A stretch of 31,214 nt of DNA from Zoogloeaceae bacterium. GTDB taxonomy: Bacteria > Pseudomonadota > Gammaproteobacteria > Burkholderiales > Rhodocyclaceae. The position numbers were made by a program, and so were the translations under genes. The stretch spans positions 1-31,214 of the forward strand of contig JAISPO010000023.1 in assembly GCA_031274855.1 (NCBI GenBank). Reading direction: 5' to 3'. Below, one piece after another: positions 1-9,229 of the stretch; positions within the stretch are counted from its first letter, which is position 1, and every line of letters starts with the position of its first letter. Below the pieces are notes generated by a model that was given only the letters and a program-made list of their open reading frames with translations, searched no databases and had not been told where the DNA came from.

Positions 1-219
1 CGCGGCCATGTCACCGGCACCACGCCCCGCAGCCACGGCTCGGCGGCCATCGCTGGCGAAGTCCCGCTGGCCGAGATCACCGACTACGCCTCCAAGCTCA
101 AATCAGTCACCGGCGGCCAGGGTTCCTACGCGCTCGAATTCGCCCGCTACGCGCCAGTTCCCCCGCAAACGCAACAGAAACTGGCCGTCTCGTTCAAGCT
201 CAAGGAGGATGAGGACTAA
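1..219 (+). CDS. Elongation factor G-type GTPase, C-terminal fragment (5' end outside window)
   Basis: The frame starting at base 1 is open to a TAA at 217-219 and gives 72 residues. They match the last domain of EF-G: a Gly-rich start, then the segment EVPLAEITDYASKLKSVTGG, then YALEFARYAPVP. This corresponds to the E. coli EF-G tail (EVPLSEM, LRSLTKG, YTMEFLKY). EF-G drives GTP-dependent translocation on the ribosome. The tail ends in an acidic KEDED and differs from canonical FusA in detail, so it may be the second EF-G paralogue that many betaproteobacteria carry. The GTPase domain lies outside the window, so the paralogue cannot be decided. The apparent ATG at base 8 is in another frame and is not a start. 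Confidence 0.85.
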   Translation, partial: RGHVTGTTPRSHGSAAIAGEVPLAEITDYASKLKSVTGGQGSYALEFARYAPVPPQTQQKLAVSFKLKEDED

Positions 220-277
220 AGATTTGCCGCGGCGGTGGCCTGCGCAGGGCAGGCCACCGCTAGCGGTTGAGGGGAAC

Positions 278-712
278 ATGATGCGCGGTTTTCTGATTAT
301 CTCGATGATGTTGCTGTCTGCTTGCGCTAACACAACATCCGGCGCACAGCATCCGCCGCTGCATGGTGCTCTTTGGCTGATAACGCAAGCGGCAGGAGAG
401 AAAGTCCAAGCCGTTAACGATGCCAACGTCCCGAATCTGGTATTCGACGAAAAATCGCAGCGCGTCTCCGGCAGTACTGGCTGCAATCGCATCGCTGGCG
501 GCTACGCGCTTGAAGGCGACAAACTGCGTTTTCAACAAATGGTCTCCACACGCATGGCCTGTATCTCAGGCATGGAACAGGAAGACCGCATCCTGAAGGC
601 ACTGGGAACCATCGAACGCTACCGCTTCGCTGGCGGCCAGCTTGAATTGCTGGATGCGGCGGGTGCCGCGTCGTTGCGTCTGCGAGCAGAAACCTCAGCG
701 TCTAAAAATTAA
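278..712 (+). CDS. META-domain (HslJ-like) lipoprotein
   Basis: This 144-residue protein starts at a double ATG (278/281) preceded by a purine-rich GAGGGGA. It has a short lipoprotein signal ending in the lipobox LSAC, with the lipidated Cys near residue 16. The rest resembles a META domain as found in HslJ and related outer-membrane lipoproteins: an opening LWLITQ strand, a central SGSTGCNRIAGGY motif, then a TRMAC motif containing the second Cys. Family members are linked to heat-shock or novobiocin-resistance phenotypes, but the molecular role is unclear. The open frame extends upstream to base 8, but that part is out-of-frame EF-G sequence. The gene follows the EF-G tail by about 60 bases and converges on pyrF. 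Confidence 0.8.
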   Translation: MMRGFLIISMMLLSACANTTSGAQHPPLHGALWLITQAAGEKVQAVNDANVPNLVFDEKSQRVSGSTGCNRIAGGYALEGDKLRFQQMVSTRMACISGMEQEDRILKALGTIERYRFAGGQLELLDAAGAASLRLRAETSASKN

Positions 713-718
713 AGCCGC

Positions 719-775
719 TGGATGCCCGCCAAAATCGCGCGGGAATGACGAGTGGGGGGCGCGCGGGAATGACGA
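719..775. repeat. REP-like palindromic repeat between convergent genes
   Basis: The 70-base gap between the lipoprotein gene and the end of pyrF holds two copies of the 16-mer CGCGCGGGAATGACGA (736-751 and 760-775), 24 bases apart. A CCCGC at 725-729 can pair with GCGGG at 739-743. The pattern GGATNCCCGC then GCGGGAATGACG resembles a dispersed intergenic repeat common in proteobacteria. Its place between converging genes fits a bidirectional terminator-like hairpin, although there is no T-run. Confidence 0.55.
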
Positions 776-783
776 AGGGGGTG

Positions 784-1602
784 TTACCGCCAGCGGTTGA
801 TGGCGTCGCGGGTGTCTTGGGCGGCTTGGCGGGCAGCGGCGGCGTAGTCTTCGCCTTTGCTCGCGTAGAGGATGGCGCGGGAGGAGTTGATCATCAGGCC
901 GGTACCGGTGGCGGTCTTGCCGGCTTTGACGGTGGCTTCGATATCGCCGCCCTGAGCGCCGATGCCGGGGACTAAAAGCGGCATGTCGCCGGTGAGGGCG
1001 CGGACGCGGGCAAGTTCGGCAGGGAAGGTGGCGCCGACGACGAGGGCGCATTGGCCGGTGGCGTTCCATTCTTCGGCGACTTTACGCGCGACCACTTCAT
1101 AAAGCGGCGTGCCGCCGGAACCGGTTTTCTGAAACTGGAAATCGCTACCGCCTGCGTTGGAGGTGCGGCAGAGCAGGATGACGCCTTTGTCGGCATAGGC
1201 AAGCCAAGGCTCGACTGAATCACGGCCCATGTAGGGGTTCACAGTGACGGCATCGGCGCGGTAACGCTCGAAGGCTTCGATGGCGTATTGCTCGGCGGTG
1301 CTGCCGATGTCGCCACGCTTGGCGTCGAGGATGACCGGAATATCGGGATGCCGCTCATGGATGCGGGCAATCAGGGCTTCGAGTTGGTCTTCGGCGCGAT
1401 GCGCGGCGAAGTAGGCGATTTGCGGCTTGAAAGCGCAGGCGAAGTCAGCGGTCGCGTCGGCGATTTCGGCGCAGAAACGGAAAATGGCGTCCGGCTGGCC
1501 TTGCAGATGCGCGGGGAACTTGGCGGGGTCAGGGTCGAGACCGACGCAGAGCAGCGAATTATTTTTCTGCCAAGCCTTGGCGAGCAGATCGGTGAATTTC
1601 AT
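784..1602 (-). CDS. pyrF: Orotidine 5'-phosphate decarboxylase, type 2
   Basis: PyrF decarboxylates OMP to UMP, the last step of de novo pyrimidine synthesis, in the cytoplasm. The 272-residue length is typical of the type 2 (longer) subfamily. The hallmark catalytic segment ILDAKRGDIGSTAEQY is at residues 91-106, with the Asp-Lys-Asp set at D93, K95 and D98. An early LCVGLDPDP strand (residues 18-26) and a phosphate-binding LVPGIGAQGGD segment near the C terminus complete the barrel. Its ATG overlaps the glnS stop as ATGA, so it is probably translated by coupling from glnS. No frameshift or missing residue is seen. Confidence 0.96.
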   Translation of the reverse strand: MKFTDLLAKAWQKNNSLLCVGLDPDPAKFPAHLQGQPDAIFRFCAEIADATADFACAFKPQIAYFAAHRAEDQLEALIARIHERHPDIPVILDAKRGDIGSTAEQYAIEAFERYRADAVTVNPYMGRDSVEPWLAYADKGVILLCRTSNAGGSDFQFQKTGSGGTPLYEVVARKVAEEWNATGQCALVVGATFPAELARVRALTGDMPLLVPGIGAQGGDIEATVKAGKTATGTGLMINSSRAILYASKGEDYAAAARQAAQDTRDAINRWR

Positions 1603-3341
1603 TTCCAGGCATCCTTGAGCGTGACTGCGCGATTGAATACCGGCTTGCCTGGCGCGGAATCCACGCGGTCGGCCACAAAGTAACCGTGGCGCTCGAACTG
1701 GTAGCGATCTTCCGCTTGGGCGTTTTGCAGCGACGGTTCGAGTTGCGCGGTGATGACGCGCTTGGAATCGGGATTGAGGTCTTGCAGGAAATCGCGGCCA
1801 CCCGCGCCCGGATGCTCGCTTTTGAAAAGGCGGTCGTAGAGCCGGACTTCGGTGGCGCAGGCATGTCTGGCCGAGAGCCAGTGAATGTTGCCTTTGACCT
1901 TGACGCTATCGGCGCCCGCGGTGCCGGACTTGGTTTCGGGTAACAAAATGCAATGCACCGATTTGATGTTGCCCGCGGCATCTTTGGCGCAGCCGGTGCA
2001 TTTGACGACATAAGCGTAGCGCAGGCGTACGGTGTTACCCGCGTAGAGGCGGAAGTAACCCTTGGGCGGGTTTTCGCTGAAGTCGTCGCGCTCAATCCAG
2101 AGTTCTTTGGAGAAGGGAATGGCGCGTGTACCCAGTTCCGGCTTTTGCGGATGATTGGGGGCGGCGCACATTTCCTCGCCGTCTTCAGGATAGTTGTCGA
2201 TGACGAGCTTGATCGGGTCGAGCACGGCGATACGGCGCTCGGCGCTTGCGTTCAGATCGTCGCGCATACAGGCTTCGAGGATGCTCATGTCGATCCACGC
2301 ATCGGCCTTGGCGACGCCGATCATTTCGGCAAAGTGGCGGAAGCCCTCCGGCGTAAAGCCGCGCCGGCGCGCGCCGATGAGGGTCGGCATCCGCGGATCG
2401 TCCCAGCCATCGACATGCTTTTCCTCGACGAGTTGCAGCAGCTTGCGCTTGGAAAGCACGACGTAGGAAAGATTGAGCCGCGCGAATTCGATTTGTTGCG
2501 GCAAGGGCCGCTGCAACTGGCCGCCCTGCGCGAGCTTTTCCAGCAGCCAGCCGTAGAAGGGCCGCTGATCCTCGAATTCGAGCGTGCAGAGCGAGTGGGT
2601 GATGTTTTCCAGCGCGTCCTCAATCGGATGGGCGTAGGTGTACATCGGGTAAACGCACCACTGGCCGCCGGTGTTGTGATGCTCGGCGTGCTTGATGCGG
2701 TAAATGGCCGGGTCACGCATGTTGATGTTGGGCGAGGCCATGTCGATTTTGGCGCGCAGCACATGAGCGCCGTCGGCAAACTCCCCGGCCTTCATGCGCC
2801 GGAACAGGTCGAGATTCTCGGCAGGCGTGCGGTTGCGATAAGGGCTGTCCGCGCCCGGCTCGGTGAGCGTACCGCGGGCGGCGCGCATCGCCTCTGCCGA
2901 TTGCGAGTCGACATAGGCGTTGCCCGATTCGATCAGGTATTCGGCGAAGCGGTACATCCAGTCGAAGTAGTTGGAGGCGTAATAGAGATGGCCGCCCCAA
3001 TCGAAGCCAAGCCATTTGACCGCCGCGACGATGGAATCGACGTATTCCTGTTCTTCTTTTTCGGGATTGGTGTCGTCGAAGCGCAGGTGGCAGACGCCGC
3101 TATAGTCGAGCGCGAGGCCGAAGTTGAGGCAGATCGACTTGGCATGGCCGTAGTGCAGGTAGCCGTTCGGTTCCGGCGGGAAGCGGGTGCGGATGCGCGG
3201 CGCGTCGGCAGGGCTGGCCTGATGCTGCGCGGCGGGGCCGGGCTGGCCGGACCAGCGTCGCGGCGCGAATTTGTTGGCCGCGAGATCGGCGTCGATGATG
3301 TTGCGGATGAAATTCGAGGTTTTCAGTTCCGAATCGGACAT
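1599..3341 (-). CDS. glnS: Glutaminyl-tRNA synthetase
   Basis: This class I aminoacyl-tRNA synthetase charges tRNA-Gln. The 580-residue product has the HIGH-type motif PPEPNGYLHYGHAKS (residues 55-69) and the KMSKS-type motif VVLSKRKL (residues 294-301). Other family segments are RFDDTNPEKE (about 87-96) and DGWDDPRMPT (about 311-320). The C-terminal third is the anticodon-binding beta-barrel region. Compared with the E. coli enzyme (about 554 residues) it has roughly 20 extra residues between the N-terminal FIRNIIDADLAANKF and the ATP-binding loop. It is followed by pyrF with an ATGA overlap and is divergent from kup. Confidence 0.97.
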   Translation of the reverse strand: MSDSELKTSNFIRNIIDADLAANKFAPRRWSGQPGPAAQHQASPADAPRIRTRFPPEPNGYLHYGHAKSICLNFGLALDYSGVCHLRFDDTNPEKEEQEYVDSIVAAVKWLGFDWGGHLYYASNYFDWMYRFAEYLIESGNAYVDSQSAEAMRAARGTLTEPGADSPYRNRTPAENLDLFRRMKAGEFADGAHVLRAKIDMASPNINMRDPAIYRIKHAEHHNTGGQWCVYPMYTYAHPIEDALENITHSLCTLEFEDQRPFYGWLLEKLAQGGQLQRPLPQQIEFARLNLSYVVLSKRKLLQLVEEKHVDGWDDPRMPTLIGARRRGFTPEGFRHFAEMIGVAKADAWIDMSILEACMRDDLNASAERRIAVLDPIKLVIDNYPEDGEEMCAAPNHPQKPELGTRAIPFSKELWIERDDFSENPPKGYFRLYAGNTVRLRYAYVVKCTGCAKDAAGNIKSVHCILLPETKSGTAGADSVKVKGNIHWLSARHACATEVRLYDRLFKSEHPGAGGRDFLQDLNPDSKRVITAQLEPSLQNAQAEDRYQFERHGYFVADRVDSAPGKPVFNRAVTLKDAWK

Positions 3342-3374
3342 GGCGAATTAGACTGCAAGTAGGCGTACAGGCCT

Positions 3375-3393
3375 GATTCTACCGGGTTAGAAT
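3375..3393. promoter_or_regulatory. Small palindrome between divergent glnS and kup, possible back-to-back -10 boxes
   Basis: The 89-base divergent gap contains ATTCTA at 3375-3380 and TAGAAT at 3388-3393, a perfect 6-bp inverted repeat. Each arm reads as a TAGAAT hexamer on one strand, one base from the -10 consensus: the left arm points to glnS and the right arm to kup. No good -35 hexamer is visible at standard spacing, so this is a weak promoter or operator candidate only. Confidence 0.3.
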
Positions 3394-3430
3394 GTACTTC
3401 GATTTTTGGTAGCCAGAGAACGAGACATTC

Positions 3431-5290
3431 GTGAGTTCAAAAACTGCGCTTCCGGCGCTGACGCTTGGTGCACTCGGCGTCGTCTTCGGCGACATCGGCA
3501 CCAGCCCCCTTTATGCCTTGAAGAACATCTTCAACGGCCATCATCCGGTTCCGGTCACGCCCGACAATATCCTCGGCATACTCTCCATGGTGTTCTGGTC
3601 GCTGATGGCGCTGGTGACACTCAAGTACGTCATCATCATCATGCGCGCCGACAACCGGGGCGAAGGCGGCTCGCTGGCCCTGCTGGCGCTGATTACCGAT
3701 CACGCCAAAAATCCCCGCCTTGCCCGCATTGTGACCATGCTCGGCATTTTCGCGGCGGCGCTGTTTTTCGGCGACAGCATGATTACACCGGCTATTTCGG
3801 TACTGTCCGCCGTCGAGGGGCTGACCATTGTTTCGCCGGAATCGCACACCTATGTCATCCCCGTCACGCTGGGCATTCTGGCCGGCGTGTTCCTCATCCA
3901 GAAGCAGGGGACCGGCGCGGTCGGCCTGTTCTTCGGGCCGGTCATGATTGCCTGGTTTGGCGTGCTGGGTGTGTTGGGCATCCATGAGATCGTCGTTCAT
4001 CCTTACGTCCTGACGGCCATCAATCCGGTGTATGCGTTTGGTTTCATCATCGCGCATCCCGGCTTGTCCTTCCTCGCGCTCGGCTCGGTGGTGCTGGCGG
4101 TCACCGGCGGCGAGGCGCTTTATACCGACATGGGGCATTTCGGATGCCGGCCGATCCGGTATGCCTGGTTTTTCTTCGTGCTTCCGGCGCTGGTGCTCAA
4201 CTATTTCGGTCAGGGCGCGCTGTTACTGACTGAGCCGTCCGCCATCGACAGCCCGTTCTTCCGGCTTGGGCCAAGCTGGGCCATGATCCCCATGGTGGCG
4301 CTGTCCACCGTCGCGGCGGTCATTGCTTCGCAGGCGGTGATTTCCGGCACCTTCTCGGTTGCGCGACAGTCGATTCAGATGGGCCTCTTGCCGCGCATGA
4401 AAATCATTCATACCTCCGGTAAAGCGGAAGGGCAGATTTATGTGCCCTTCACCAACTGGGTGCTGTTCCTGGCTACGGCCGGACTGGTGGTCGGCTTCCA
4501 GAGTTCGACCAATCTGGCGGCGGCCTACGGCATCGCGGTGACCGGCACCATGACCATCGACACCATTTTGGTCGCGTTTGTGATGGCGCTCATCTGGAAG
4601 TGGCGTTTGTCTGCCGTGGTACTGCTGATCGGGATGATGCTTATCGTGGATCTGTCGTTCTTCGCCGCCAACCTCGTCAAAATTCCCGAAGGCGCATGGC
4701 TGCCTATCGTCATGGGTCTGGTGTCCTTCGCGGTGCTGACGACCTGGCGGCGCGGCCGCAGGCTGCTGGCCGAGAGGATAGCCCAACAGCATATTTCGAT
4801 GAATTCCTTCCTCAACGCGATTGACGATGTGCATCGCATTCATGGAACGGCGGTGTTCATGACCAGCGCCAAGGATGGCGTGCCATCGGCGCTGCTGCAC
4901 AACCTCAAACACAATCAGGTGCTGCATGAGCGTGTCGCGCTTGTGACCGTCGAGACGATGAATACGCCCACTGTGCACGACATGGATCGCATTTTCGTCC
5001 ATCACATGCCCAAGGGCTTCCTGCGCATCATCATCCGTTACGGCTTCATGGAAAGCCCCGATATTCCCGACGCGCTGGTGAAGTGCAAACAATTCGGCGA
5101 CCCGTTCGACCTCATGGAAACCACCTTCTTCCTCTCGCGCGAAATCATCGTGCCTGCGACGAACCGGCGCATCGCCACGATACGGACGCGCCTGTTTGCC
5201 CTGATGTCGCGCAACGCCACCAGCGCCACCGAGTTCTTCAAGATTCCGACGGGCCGCGTGGTGGAACTCGGCACGCAGTTGGCGCTGTAG
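3431..5290 (+). CDS. kup: Low-affinity potassium transporter Kup
   Basis: Kup is a KUP/HAK/KT family K+:H+ symporter of the inner membrane. The 619-residue length is close to E. coli Kup (622). The family signature GVVFGDIGTSPLYALK lies just after the N terminus (about residues 16-31). The first two thirds are a series of about 12 hydrophobic segments, followed by a cytoplasmic C-terminal domain. The start is GTG at 3431. An earlier ATG-led frame around 3406 is in another frame and gives a charged, non-membrane product, so it is rejected. The gene is divergent from glnS, and hrpA begins only 3 bases after its stop, so the two may be cotranscribed. Confidence 0.96.
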   Translation: MSSKTALPALTLGALGVVFGDIGTSPLYALKNIFNGHHPVPVTPDNILGILSMVFWSLMALVTLKYVIIIMRADNRGEGGSLALLALITDHAKNPRLARIVTMLGIFAAALFFGDSMITPAISVLSAVEGLTIVSPESHTYVIPVTLGILAGVFLIQKQGTGAVGLFFGPVMIAWFGVLGVLGIHEIVVHPYVLTAINPVYAFGFIIAHPGLSFLALGSVVLAVTGGEALYTDMGHFGCRPIRYAWFFFVLPALVLNYFGQGALLLTEPSAIDSPFFRLGPSWAMIPMVALSTVAAVIASQAVISGTFSVARQSIQMGLLPRMKIIHTSGKAEGQIYVPFTNWVLFLATAGLVVGFQSSTNLAAAYGIAVTGTMTIDTILVAFVMALIWKWRLSAVVLLIGMMLIVDLSFFAANLVKIPEGAWLPIVMGLVSFAVLTTWRRGRRLLAERIAQQHISMNSFLNAIDDVHRIHGTAVFMTSAKDGVPSALLHNLKHNQVLHERVALVTVETMNTPTVHDMDRIFVHHMPKGFLRIIIRYGFMESPDIPDALVKCKQFGDPFDLMETTFFLSREIIVPATNRRIATIRTRLFALMSRNATSATEFFKIPTGRVVELGTQLAL

Positions 5291-5293
5291 GCG

Positions 5294-8200
5294 GTGACGC
5301 GCAGCATAGCCAATACCCGTCCGGCGTTGCCGCAGATCGACTTCGACGAGGCGCTGCCGGTCAATGCGCGGCGCGAAGAAATCGCCCGCGCGATTGCCGC
5401 GCATCAAGTGGTGGTCGTTTGCGGCGAAACCGGATCGGGCAAAACGACCCAGTTGCCGAAAATCTGCCTTCAGCTTGGGCGTGGCCGCGCGGGGCTGATC
5501 GGCCACACCCAGCCGCGCCGCATCGCGGCGCGGGCGACGGCGACGCGCATCGCGCAGGAACTCAAATCGGAACTCGGGCGTTACGTCGGCTACAAAATCC
5601 GTTTCACCGACCGCACTTCGCACGAGTGCTACATCAAGCTGATGACTGACGGCATCCTGCTGGCCGAAACTCAAACCGACCCGCTGCTGCGCCAGTACGA
5701 CACGCTGATTATCGACGAGGCGCACGAGCGTTCGCTCAACATCGACTTCCTGCTCGGCTTCCTCAAACAACTGCTGCCGAAGCGTCCCGAACTGAAAATC
5801 ATTATCACCTCGGCGACGCTCGACGCCGAACGCTTCAGCCGGCATTTCGGCGCAGCGCCCGTGATTGAGGTTTCAGGGCGGCTGTTTCCGATTGAAACCC
5901 GCTACCGGCCTTACGGCGAAGACGATGACCGCGACGTGAATGACGCCATTGCCGATGCGACCGGCGAAGCGCAACGCACCGGCGCGGGCGATGTGCTGGT
6001 GTTCTTGTCCGGCGAGCGGGAGATTCGTGAAGCGGCGGAGGCGCTGCGCAAGCATCATCCGCCGGGGCTGGAAATTCTGCCGCTGTTCGCGCGGCAATCG
6101 GCGCAGGAACAGGCGCGGGTGTTCGCGCCGCATCAGGGCTGCCGCGTCATACTCGCCACCAATGTGGCCGAAACTTCGCTGACAGTCCCCGGCATTCGCT
6201 ATGTGATCGACACCGGATTGGCGCGGGTCAAGCGTTACAGCCATCGCAACAAGGTCGAGCAGTTGCAGGTTGAGAATATTTCACAGGCGGCGGCCAAGCA
6301 GCGGCAGGGCCGCTGCGGGCGTGTCGCTGCCGGTGTCTGCTTCCGGCTCTATGCGGAAGACGATTTCATCAAACGCCCGCCGCATACCGATCCTGAAATT
6401 TTGCGTTCCTCACTCGCTGGCGTCATTCTGCGCATGAAGGCGCTGCATCTGGGCGACATTGAGGCTTTCCCCTTTCTGGAACCGCCGCTGCCGCGCATGT
6501 GCGCCGACGGTTATCAGTTGCTGGCGGAACTGGGCGCGCTCGACGAGGTGAGCAAGGAATTAACGCCGGTCGGTCACGAGTTGGCCAAGCTGCCGCTCGA
6601 CCCGAAAATCGGCCGCATGATTCTCGCGGCGCGTCAGTACGGCTGTCTCAAGGAAATGCTGGTCATCGCCGCTGCGCTTTCGGTGCAGGATCCGCGCGAG
6701 CGCCCGCAGGAGCAGACCGGCACGGCGGATCAGGCGCATGCCAGATGGAAGGACGAGAAATCCGAGTTCCTGTCTTACCTGAAGCTGTGGGCAGCGGCTG
6801 ACGAAATCTGGAAACACGAATCCAACAACAAGCAACGCCAGTGGTGCCGCCGCGAATTTCTCTCCTGGCTGCGTCTGCGCGAGTGGCGCGATGTGCATGG
6901 GCAACTGCATACGCTTTGCACCGAACACGGCTGGCGCGAAAATCAGCAAGCGGCAAACTACGAGGCGATACACAAGGCGCTACTAACCGGCCTGCTCGGC
7001 CACATCGGCCTGCGCAACGAGGAGGACAAGAGTTACTACGGCGCGCGCGGCATCAAGTTTTTCATCCACCCCGGCTCGGCGCAGGTGAAGAAGGCGGGGC
7101 GCTGGATTGTCGCCGCCGAACTCGTCGAAACCTCACGCCTGTTCGCCCGTTGCGTGGCGCAGATTCAACCTGAGTGGCTGGAGGAAACCGGCGCGCATCT
7201 GATCCGCAAACATGTTTTCGAGCCGCATTGGGAAAAGGGCGCGGGGCAGGTCGTGGCCTGGGAGCGCGTCACCCTGCATGGGCTGCTGCTGCACGCCAAG
7301 CGGCGCGTGCACTACGGGCCTATGGATGTGAAGCTGTCCCGCGAAATTCTGATTCGTCATGCGCTGGTGTTGGGCGAGGTGAGCGAGGACTGGCTGAGGC
7401 AGTGGCGCTTTCTTCAGCACAACCGCAAGTTGGTCGCGGAAATCGAACGCCTCGAACACAAATCGCGCCGCCCCGATGTGCTGGTGGACGAGGCGCTGAT
7501 TCACGCGATTTTCGACGCCAAAGTACCGGCAGGCATCACTTCGCTGGCGGCCTTCGACAAGTGGCGACGCGAGGCCGAAGCGCAGGAACCCAAGCTGCTC
7601 TTTCTCGAAAAAGAACAACTCATGCGCCACGAGGCGGCGGGCATCACCACTGACGCCTTTCCGCCGGACATGGAACACAAAGGCCAGTCATGGCGCTTCA
7701 CTTACAAGCACGATCCGGGCGCTGCCGATGACGGCGTGACGCTGGCGGTACCGCTGACAACGCTCAACCGCGTACCGGCGACGCGCTGCGAGTGGCTGGT
7801 GTCCGGGCTGTTGCAGGAGAAAATCGCCGCTCTGCTGAAAACGCTGCCGCAAAAATACCGCCATCGCCTGCAACCGCTCGATGCGTTCGCTGAAGATTTT
7901 TGTGATGCTGGGCACGATCAGGATGAGGCGCTGGTCAAGGCGCTGACCCGCGCGGTCGAGGAAAAAATTGCGCTCAAACTGCCGCTCGATGCCTTCCGCT
8001 CTGGCGAGTTGCGCCCGCATCTTTCAATGAACTTCCGTCTGCAAGACGAACACGGCGGTACGTTGGCCCTGTCGCGCAATCTGGCCGAGCTGCGCGCCGA
8101 GTACGGCGATTTTGCCGAGCCGTCGGAAGAACAGGCCGCAGAGCAGGAACGCGACGGCTTGCGCGCGCGCTTTACTGCCGCGCTCAAGGAACAACTCAAA

Positions 8201-8845
8201 TCCGTGGACAAAAATCTGCCGCGCGAGTTGACGCTGCAATTCATCGCCCTAGGCACCGAAAAGGAATTCAAGGAACAAATCACCGCCGTAACGCTAACCC
8301 GCACCTGCCTTTTCGAGCCTCAGCCCGACAGCGACAAAGCCTTTGAAGCGCGGCTCGCCACCGCCAAAGGCAAGGTCGTGCTGGTCGCGCAGGAAGTCGC
8401 GCGGCTGGCCGCAACCATACTGGCCGAACACGCCGCCCTGCAAAAGAAACTCACCGCGATGCAAAAAGCGTTTCCGCAAACCTGCGCCGACATCGCCGCG
8501 CAGGCAGCCGCGCTACTGGCAAAAAATTTCATCGCCGCCACCCCCTACGAACGTCTGGCGCATTTCCCCCGCTACCTCAAAGCCGCCACTCTGCGCCTCG
8601 ACAAAGCCCGCGCCGACGCCCCGCGCGACATACGCCTGATGACCGACTGGCAAACGCTCGCCCGCCCCTGGCAACGCGAACGCAACGCCATGACCCAATC
8701 CGGCATCACCGACCCATTTCTGGAAGAATTCCGCTGGCTGCTCGAAGAGTTGCGCGTCGCGCTATTCGCCCAAGAACTGAAAACCCCCTCACCGGTCTCG
8801 GTGAAGCGGCTGCAAAAAATGTGGGAAGGGCGAGGTCGTGCTTAA
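5294..8845 (+). CDS. hrpA: ATP-dependent RNA helicase HrpA (DEAH box)
   Basis: HrpA is a DEAH-box RNA helicase that E. coli uses in mRNA processing and in rescuing collided ribosomes. The 1183-residue product has Walker A GETGSGKTT at residues 44-52, DEAH at 141-144, the SATLDAERF motif III region, NVAETSLTVPG (motif V) and QRQGRCGR (motif VI). A helicase-associated and OB-fold region follows, then the long C-terminal HrpA-specific part (DUF3418-type). It is somewhat shorter than the 1300-residue E. coli protein but shows no break. The GTG start at 5294 is 3 bases after the kup stop. The initial VTRSIANTRPALPQIDFDEALPV is the usual short lead into the helicase core. Confidence 0.95.
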   Translation: MTRSIANTRPALPQIDFDEALPVNARREEIARAIAAHQVVVVCGETGSGKTTQLPKICLQLGRGRAGLIGHTQPRRIAARATATRIAQELKSELGRYVGYKIRFTDRTSHECYIKLMTDGILLAETQTDPLLRQYDTLIIDEAHERSLNIDFLLGFLKQLLPKRPELKIIITSATLDAERFSRHFGAAPVIEVSGRLFPIETRYRPYGEDDDRDVNDAIADATGEAQRTGAGDVLVFLSGEREIREAAEALRKHHPPGLEILPLFARQSAQEQARVFAPHQGCRVILATNVAETSLTVPGIRYVIDTGLARVKRYSHRNKVEQLQVENISQAAAKQRQGRCGRVAAGVCFRLYAEDDFIKRPPHTDPEILRSSLAGVILRMKALHLGDIEAFPFLEPPLPRMCADGYQLLAELGALDEVSKELTPVGHELAKLPLDPKIGRMILAARQYGCLKEMLVIAAALSVQDPRERPQEQTGTADQAHARWKDEKSEFLSYLKLWAAADEIWKHESNNKQRQWCRREFLSWLRLREWRDVHGQLHTLCTEHGWRENQQAANYEAIHKALLTGLLGHIGLRNEEDKSYYGARGIKFFIHPGSAQVKKAGRWIVAAELVETSRLFARCVAQIQPEWLEETGAHLIRKHVFEPHWEKGAGQVVAWERVTLHGLLLHAKRRVHYGPMDVKLSREILIRHALVLGEVSEDWLRQWRFLQHNRKLVAEIERLEHKSRRPDVLVDEALIHAIFDAKVPAGITSLAAFDKWRREAEAQEPKLLFLEKEQLMRHEAAGITTDAFPPDMEHKGQSWRFTYKHDPGAADDGVTLAVPLTTLNRVPATRCEWLVSGLLQEKIAALLKTLPQKYRHRLQPLDAFAEDFCDAGHDQDEALVKALTRAVEEKIALKLPLDAFRSGELRPHLSMNFRLQDEHGGTLALSRNLAELRAEYGDFAEPSEEQAAEQERDGLRARFTAALKEQLKSVDKNLPRELTLQFIALGTEKEFKEQITAVTLTRTCLFEPQPDSDKAFEARLATAKGKVVLVAQEVARLAATILAEHAALQKKLTAMQKAFPQTCADIAAQAAALLAKNFIAATPYERLAHFPRYLKAATLRLDKARADAPRDIRLMTDWQTLARPWQRERNAMTQSGITDPFLEEFRWLLEELRVALFAQELKTPSPVSVKRLQKMWEGRGRA

Positions 8846-8879
8846 TCCGCCTGAGGTTCATCTTGACTGCGCATCCTCC

Positions 8880-8908
8880 TTGACATTCAAATAAATTGGG
8901 GGTACAAA
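8880..8908 (+). promoter_or_regulatory. Promoter of the toxin-antitoxin module
   Basis: A perfect -35 hexamer TTGACA (8880-8885) is followed, after 17 bases, by TACAAA (8903-8908), 4 of 6 matches to the -10 consensus. It lies between hrpA and the toxin gene. A transcript starting about 7 bases downstream would begin at or very near the toxin ATG (8915), which would make the mRNA leaderless. Confidence 0.5.
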
Positions 8909-8914
8909 TAAATA

Positions 8915-9229
8915 ATGTATACCGTCGTTGAAACTGCCGAATTTCGCGTTCAGGCTGCCAAAGTTTGGACAGATGCAGAACGAGAGGCATTTATCGACTT
9001 CATCGCGGCGAATCCGGAAGCGGGTGATGTGATTCCGCACACGGAAGGCGCGCGCAAGGTGCGTTGGGCGGTGTCCGGTCGTGGCAAACGTGGCGGCGCG
9101 CGCGTGATTTATTTCAACCAGTTGGATGATGGCTTGATCGTGTTGATTGCCATATACGTCAAGACCGCAAGAGAGAACCTACCCAGCGAAACCGTGAGGA
9201 AAACAAAACGTGAAGCTGAAAAACATTAA
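8915..9229 (+). CDS. RelE/HigB-type toxin of a type II toxin-antitoxin system
   Basis: This small basic protein of 104 residues begins with MYTVVETAEF, a start typical of the RelE-like family (HigB2 type) that cleaves mRNA or inhibits translation. The conserved core is ARKVRWAVSGRGKRGGARVI (about residues 46-65), followed by YFNQLDDGLIVLIAIYVKTA. No strong ribosome-binding site precedes the ATG; the nearest G-run is 12 bases upstream. The end overlaps the next gene by 20 bases, the usual toxin-antitoxin coupling. Function is inferred from family resemblance and gene arrangement. Confidence 0.85.
   Translation: MYTVVETAEFRVQAAKVWTDAEREAFIDFIAANPEAGDVIPHTEGARKVRWAVSGRGKRGGARVIYFNQLDDGLIVLIAIYVKTARENLPSETVRKTKREAEKH

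Noticed and set aside
1953..3362. Long open frame of 469 codons on the plus strand, antisense to glnS
   Set aside because: It is a GC-rich shadow of glnS: the product has no recognisable motif and glnS carries all class I synthetase motifs over the same bases.
4223..5845. 540-codon open frame on the minus strand across the kup-hrpA junction
   Set aside because: It is antisense to two well-supported genes and its product is a compositionally odd His/Arg/Gln-rich sequence.
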